From contig CAZXWC010000065.1 of NCBI GenBank assembly GCA_964644525.1, positions 1 through 9,333 of the forward strand: a stretch of 9,333 nucleotides of DNA, written 5' to 3'. The stretch comes from BM714 sp964644525. GTDB lineage: Bacteria > Bacillota > Clostridia > Peptostreptococcales > BM714. Of this stretch, positions 7,626-9,333 are shown piece after piece. A program made the position numbers and the translations under genes. Positions within the stretch are counted from its first letter, which is position 1; the number at the start of each line of letters is the position of its first letter. The notes under the pieces are model-generated. The model was not told the origin of the DNA and searched no databases. It saw only the letters and a program-made list of their open reading frames with translations.

Positions 7626-8585
7626 ATGTCAGCAGAAATTGATTTGAAAACGATAAGAATAATGCTTGCTATTGAAAAAGAAGGCAGTTTGGGCAAGGCT
7701 GCAAATGCGCTTTATATTTCCCAGCCGGCACTATCACAGTATATTAAACGAATTGAAGCCACACTCTCTTACCCTCTGTATTATCGCGATAATGGCCGGT
7801 GTATTCCCACTGAGCCGGCAAAAATATTATTGGCCGAAGGCAAGGCGCTGCTGGCACAATTTGATGATATGATTAATAAATTAGAATTAGTTTCAAATGA
7901 GAAAGAGTCGGAAATTGTTATGGGCTGGCCAACAGGTTACACCGTACAATACCTTAATAAAATCTTGCCTAGCGATTCAGAATCAAGGACTTTGAATTTA
8001 ACCGTTACAGAAGATACGGTTGAAAACCTTATTGGGAAATTATTGAAAAGAAAATTGGATTTTCTATTAATCCCATCATTGTATTACCATCCCGACTTGG
8101 TTTACAGCACAATACGACACGAGGAATTCTTCCTGGCTGCGCCTAAAAACCACATTGCCAATTCAATAATCAAAAAACATTCAAGTGAAATTTCTGTTGA
8201 CTTGTCAGTATTGAAAGATATGCCCTTTATTACACTGACAGCCAATCCTTACGTTCAATTTGTTCAACCGCTTTTTGACGATGCCGGATTCACACCAACA
8301 ATTATTTTTAAGTGCAAAAATTGGAATAGCAGTCACGCTCTTGTAGAAGATGGCTTGGGGCTAGCCATTGTCCCCTACTGGTTTGCTGAAAATGGCAGTG
8401 ATAACATTAATTATTACCGTATAAACAGCAATGCCTTAACTTACAGGGTGTTTGCATGTGTTCATCATAAAAACCAAAGCATCACTCCTCAATTTCAAAA
8501 GGTTATAGACACAGTTAAGGATATCTACGGCGACAAGCATATGCGTGAAGCTTTCGATTATAAAATGCTTAAGCATCAATTATAG
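7626..8585 (+). CDS. LysR-type transcriptional regulator
   Basis: This is a DNA-binding regulator of 319 residues, the usual LysR length. Residues from about 5 to 65 form the winged helix-turn-helix, with the family signature EGSLGKAANALYISQPALSQ followed by the IKRIEATLSYPLYYR block. The remainder is the periplasmic-binding-protein-like effector domain, ending in a region (ALVEDGLGLAIVPYWF) typical of the second subdomain. GGAGG lies six bases before the ATG. The gene is divergent from the GRE operon and shares its 173-bp control region, so it very probably regulates that operon in response to the pathway substrate or an intermediate. Whether it activates or represses is not visible, but most divergent LysR regulators of catabolic operons are activators. 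No plus-strand terminator with a clear T-tract follows it. Confidence 0.92.
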   Translation: MSAEIDLKTIRIMLAIEKEGSLGKAANALYISQPALSQYIKRIEATLSYPLYYRDNGRCIPTEPAKILLAEGKALLAQFDDMINKLELVSNEKESEIVMGWPTGYTVQYLNKILPSDSESRTLNLTVTEDTVENLIGKLLKRKLDFLLIPSLYYHPDLVYSTIRHEEFFLAAPKNHIANSIIKKHSSEISVDLSVLKDMPFITLTANPYVQFVQPLFDDAGFTPTIIFKCKNWNSSHALVEDGLGLAIVPYWFAENGSDNINYYRINSNALTYRVFACVHHKNQSITPQFQKVIDTVKDIYGDKHMREAFDYKMLKHQL

Positions 8586-8592
8586 ATTGCAG

Positions 8593-8624
8593 AAAAAAAA
8601 GAGATGCCAAACTCGACATCTCTT
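8593..8624 (-). terminator. Minus-strand intrinsic terminator
   Basis: AAGAGATG (8599-8606) pairs with CATCTCTT (8617-8624) around a 10-base loop. The A-run at 8593-8600 becomes a run of eight Ts after the stem on the minus strand, whereas on plus the stem is followed by AGATC. It therefore fits termination of leftward transcription better than of the regulator gene, although it could form in both RNAs. Confidence 0.6.
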
Positions 8625-8648
8625 AGATCATGAGGCTAAAAATTTTAT

Positions 8649-8677
8649 AAAAAATCCACAGAAGATTTCTTCTGTGG
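8649..8677 (-). terminator. Second minus-strand intrinsic terminator
   Basis: CCACAGAAG (8656-8664) and CTTCTGTGG (8669-8677) form a perfect 9-bp stem with a 4-base loop. On the minus strand it is followed by ATTTTTTATAAAATTTTT. On the plus strand it is followed by TCGCC, with no T-tract. It lies in tandem with the hairpin at 8599-8624, both oriented for a leftward transcript. Confidence 0.6.
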
Positions 8678-8710
8678 TCGCCAAATAGACATATAATCTA
8701 TGGGGCGGGG

Positions 8711-8736
8711 CATAAAAGAATTTTCAATCAAAATGA
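8711..8736 (+). repeat. Left arm of an imperfect 26-bp inverted repeat
   Basis: Bases 8711-8736 match the reverse complement of 9200-9225 at 23 of 26 positions. The inner 16 bases, TTTTCAATCAAAATGA, match exactly. The two arms bound a segment of about 515 bp that lacks genes. Confidence 0.6.
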
Positions 8737-8819
8737 ACCGTGATTTTCCTTCAACATACCAGCACCCTCTTTCCAACACCATATGAAAACCCCCGATAGC
8801 CTTTTATTGCCAAGGCTTC

Positions 8820-8882
8820 GATATGCTCTCCTCTAGGTAGACAGTTGAAATAATAAAACTGTTGTCTTGAAGGGAGCATGTC
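8820..8882. repeat. Long imperfect hairpin resembling paired insertion-sequence ends
   Basis: ATGCTC (8823-8828) pairs with GAGCAT (8874-8879), and ACAGTT (8841-8846) with AACTGT (8857-8862) around GAAATAATAA. Between them lie partly matching TCC/GGGA and AGAC/GTCT blocks. Read on the minus strand, it begins TGACATGCTCCC and ends GAGAGCATATC, which recalls the TG...CA terminal repeats of IS3-type elements placed almost back to back. It could be a mini-element, an IS scar or a structured RNA; I cannot separate these. Confidence 0.4.
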
Positions 8883-9199
8883 ATTACAAGGGTTACGGAG
8901 TTTTCTATACTATTCCCACTCTACAACCATACTTTAATCACCAATCGCACACGTTGCAAATACTGCATTCCACACTTTCATTTTCATGGTTCTCATTGAA
9001 GCATTGACCTTTTCCAAGAATATTTGTACCGTTTATATACTCTTATTATTATTCAAACTATCATTTTAAAACAAACTAATATAGGCTAACTGAAATCTTC
9101 TTGTGCCGCAAATTGGCTATATGGCTTTAATAAACACTCATACTGGCAAATCTTAGCCAATTTAAACAAAAAAGACCATCTCCGCAATTTTATACTGTG

Positions 9200-9225
9200 T
9201 CATTTTGATTGAAAAATTTTTTCTG
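9200..9225 (-). repeat. Right arm of an imperfect 26-bp inverted repeat
   Basis: This is the inverted partner of 8711-8736, matching at 23 of 26 positions. Its inner end coincides with the stop codon (9200-9202) of the possible decayed fragment extending to the window edge. Confidence 0.6.
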
Positions 9226-9333
9226 TATAATCACGGTATATTTCATCTGAAGTAGCAATTATTGTTTGGTCAATATTGCTTTCAAATGATACTTTTCATA
9301 GTACCCAAATACCTATAATTGAAATGACCAAAA
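9200..9333 (-). pseudogene. Possible decayed fragment of a membrane protein
   Basis: One minus-strand frame reads, from the window edge, a hydrophobic stretch LVISIIGIWVL, then an in-frame TGA (9296-9298), then 31 residues starting KVSFESNIDQ with a polar, protein-like composition (TSDEIYRDYTEKIFQSK), then a stop at 9200. The arrangement of a membrane helix followed by a soluble region would suit the N-terminus of a sensor or chemoreceptor interrupted by mutation. The evidence is short and could be chance. No function is proposed. Confidence 0.22.

Larger units (their letters stand above)
8678..9333. other. Region without a convincing gene
   Basis: No reading frame of credible length or composition with a ribosome binding site was found on either strand. 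The region holds a long imperfect hairpin, a pair of 26-bp inverted repeats, a small AGCCTT/AAGGCT stem (8798-8817) and a possible decayed coding fragment at the right edge. I recognise no tRNA, known riboswitch or CRISPR array. The mix of IS-like ends and broken frames suggests a decayed accessory segment. Confidence 0.6.

Noticed and set aside
8645..8782. 45-residue minus-strand open frame starting MVLERGCWYV, behind a GGGGG stretch
   Set aside because: The ribosome site is poor, the composition is unusual (several Trp and Cys), and its last codons overlap the hairpin at 8656-8677. It is more likely a chance frame in an IS-like segment, although a small protein cannot be excluded.
8820..8940. 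Minus-strand open stretch reading ENSVTLVMTCSLQDNSFIIS and onwards to a stop near 8808
   Set aside because: It runs through the inverted-repeat hairpin and has no start with a ribosome site, so it is probably a translation of IS-end sequence, not a gene.

Overview
The window looks like a chromosomal segment of an anaerobic, AT-rich Bacillota-type bacterium (Clostridia or Negativicutes; this is inferred from base composition, strong AGGAGG ribosome binding sites and gene content, and I cannot name a genus). Its core is a compact catabolic locus built around an oxygen-sensitive glycyl radical enzyme (GRE), which by itself implies anaerobic metabolism.

Layout. Bases 1-131 hold the 3' end of a plus-strand gene of the AIM24/TIGR00266 family, closed by a strong bidirectional terminator (157-196). 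A five-gene minus-strand operon then runs from about 7452 down to 295. In transcription order it encodes a GRE activating enzyme, the GRE, a TauE/SafE-family anion permease, an iron-dependent alcohol dehydrogenase and an SLC13/DASS-type anion symporter. A LysR-type regulator (7626-8585, plus strand) is divergently transcribed. The shared 173-bp promoter region carries a perfect CAGTTG-gct-CAACTG dyad that overlaps a candidate -35 of the operon. From 8586 to the end (about 750 bp) there is no convincing gene. This stretch holds two hairpins whose T-tracts lie on the minus strand, a long imperfect hairpin resembling paired insertion-sequence ends, a pair of 26-bp inverted repeats matching at 23 positions, and a possible decayed coding fragment at the right edge.

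How the genes could work together (inference). An organic anion enters through the SLC13 symporter. The GRE, activated by the radical SAM enzyme, cleaves it by radical elimination. The dehydrogenase reduces the resulting carbonyl and so disposes of reducing equivalents. The TauE-type permease exports an anionic product such as sulfite or a reduced sulfonate. The LysR regulator would sense the substrate or an intermediate. This architecture resembles known anaerobic sulfonate pathways (isethionate sulfite-lyase, dihydroxypropanesulfonate sulfolyase or dehydratase). The GRE, however, keeps residues matching the diol-contacting residues of glycerol dehydratase and shows no obvious match to the sulfonate-binding arginines I recall for isethionate sulfite-lyase. 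The substrate is therefore open; a dihydroxylated sulfonate or another hydroxylated anion fits best. This is the most interesting feature of the window.
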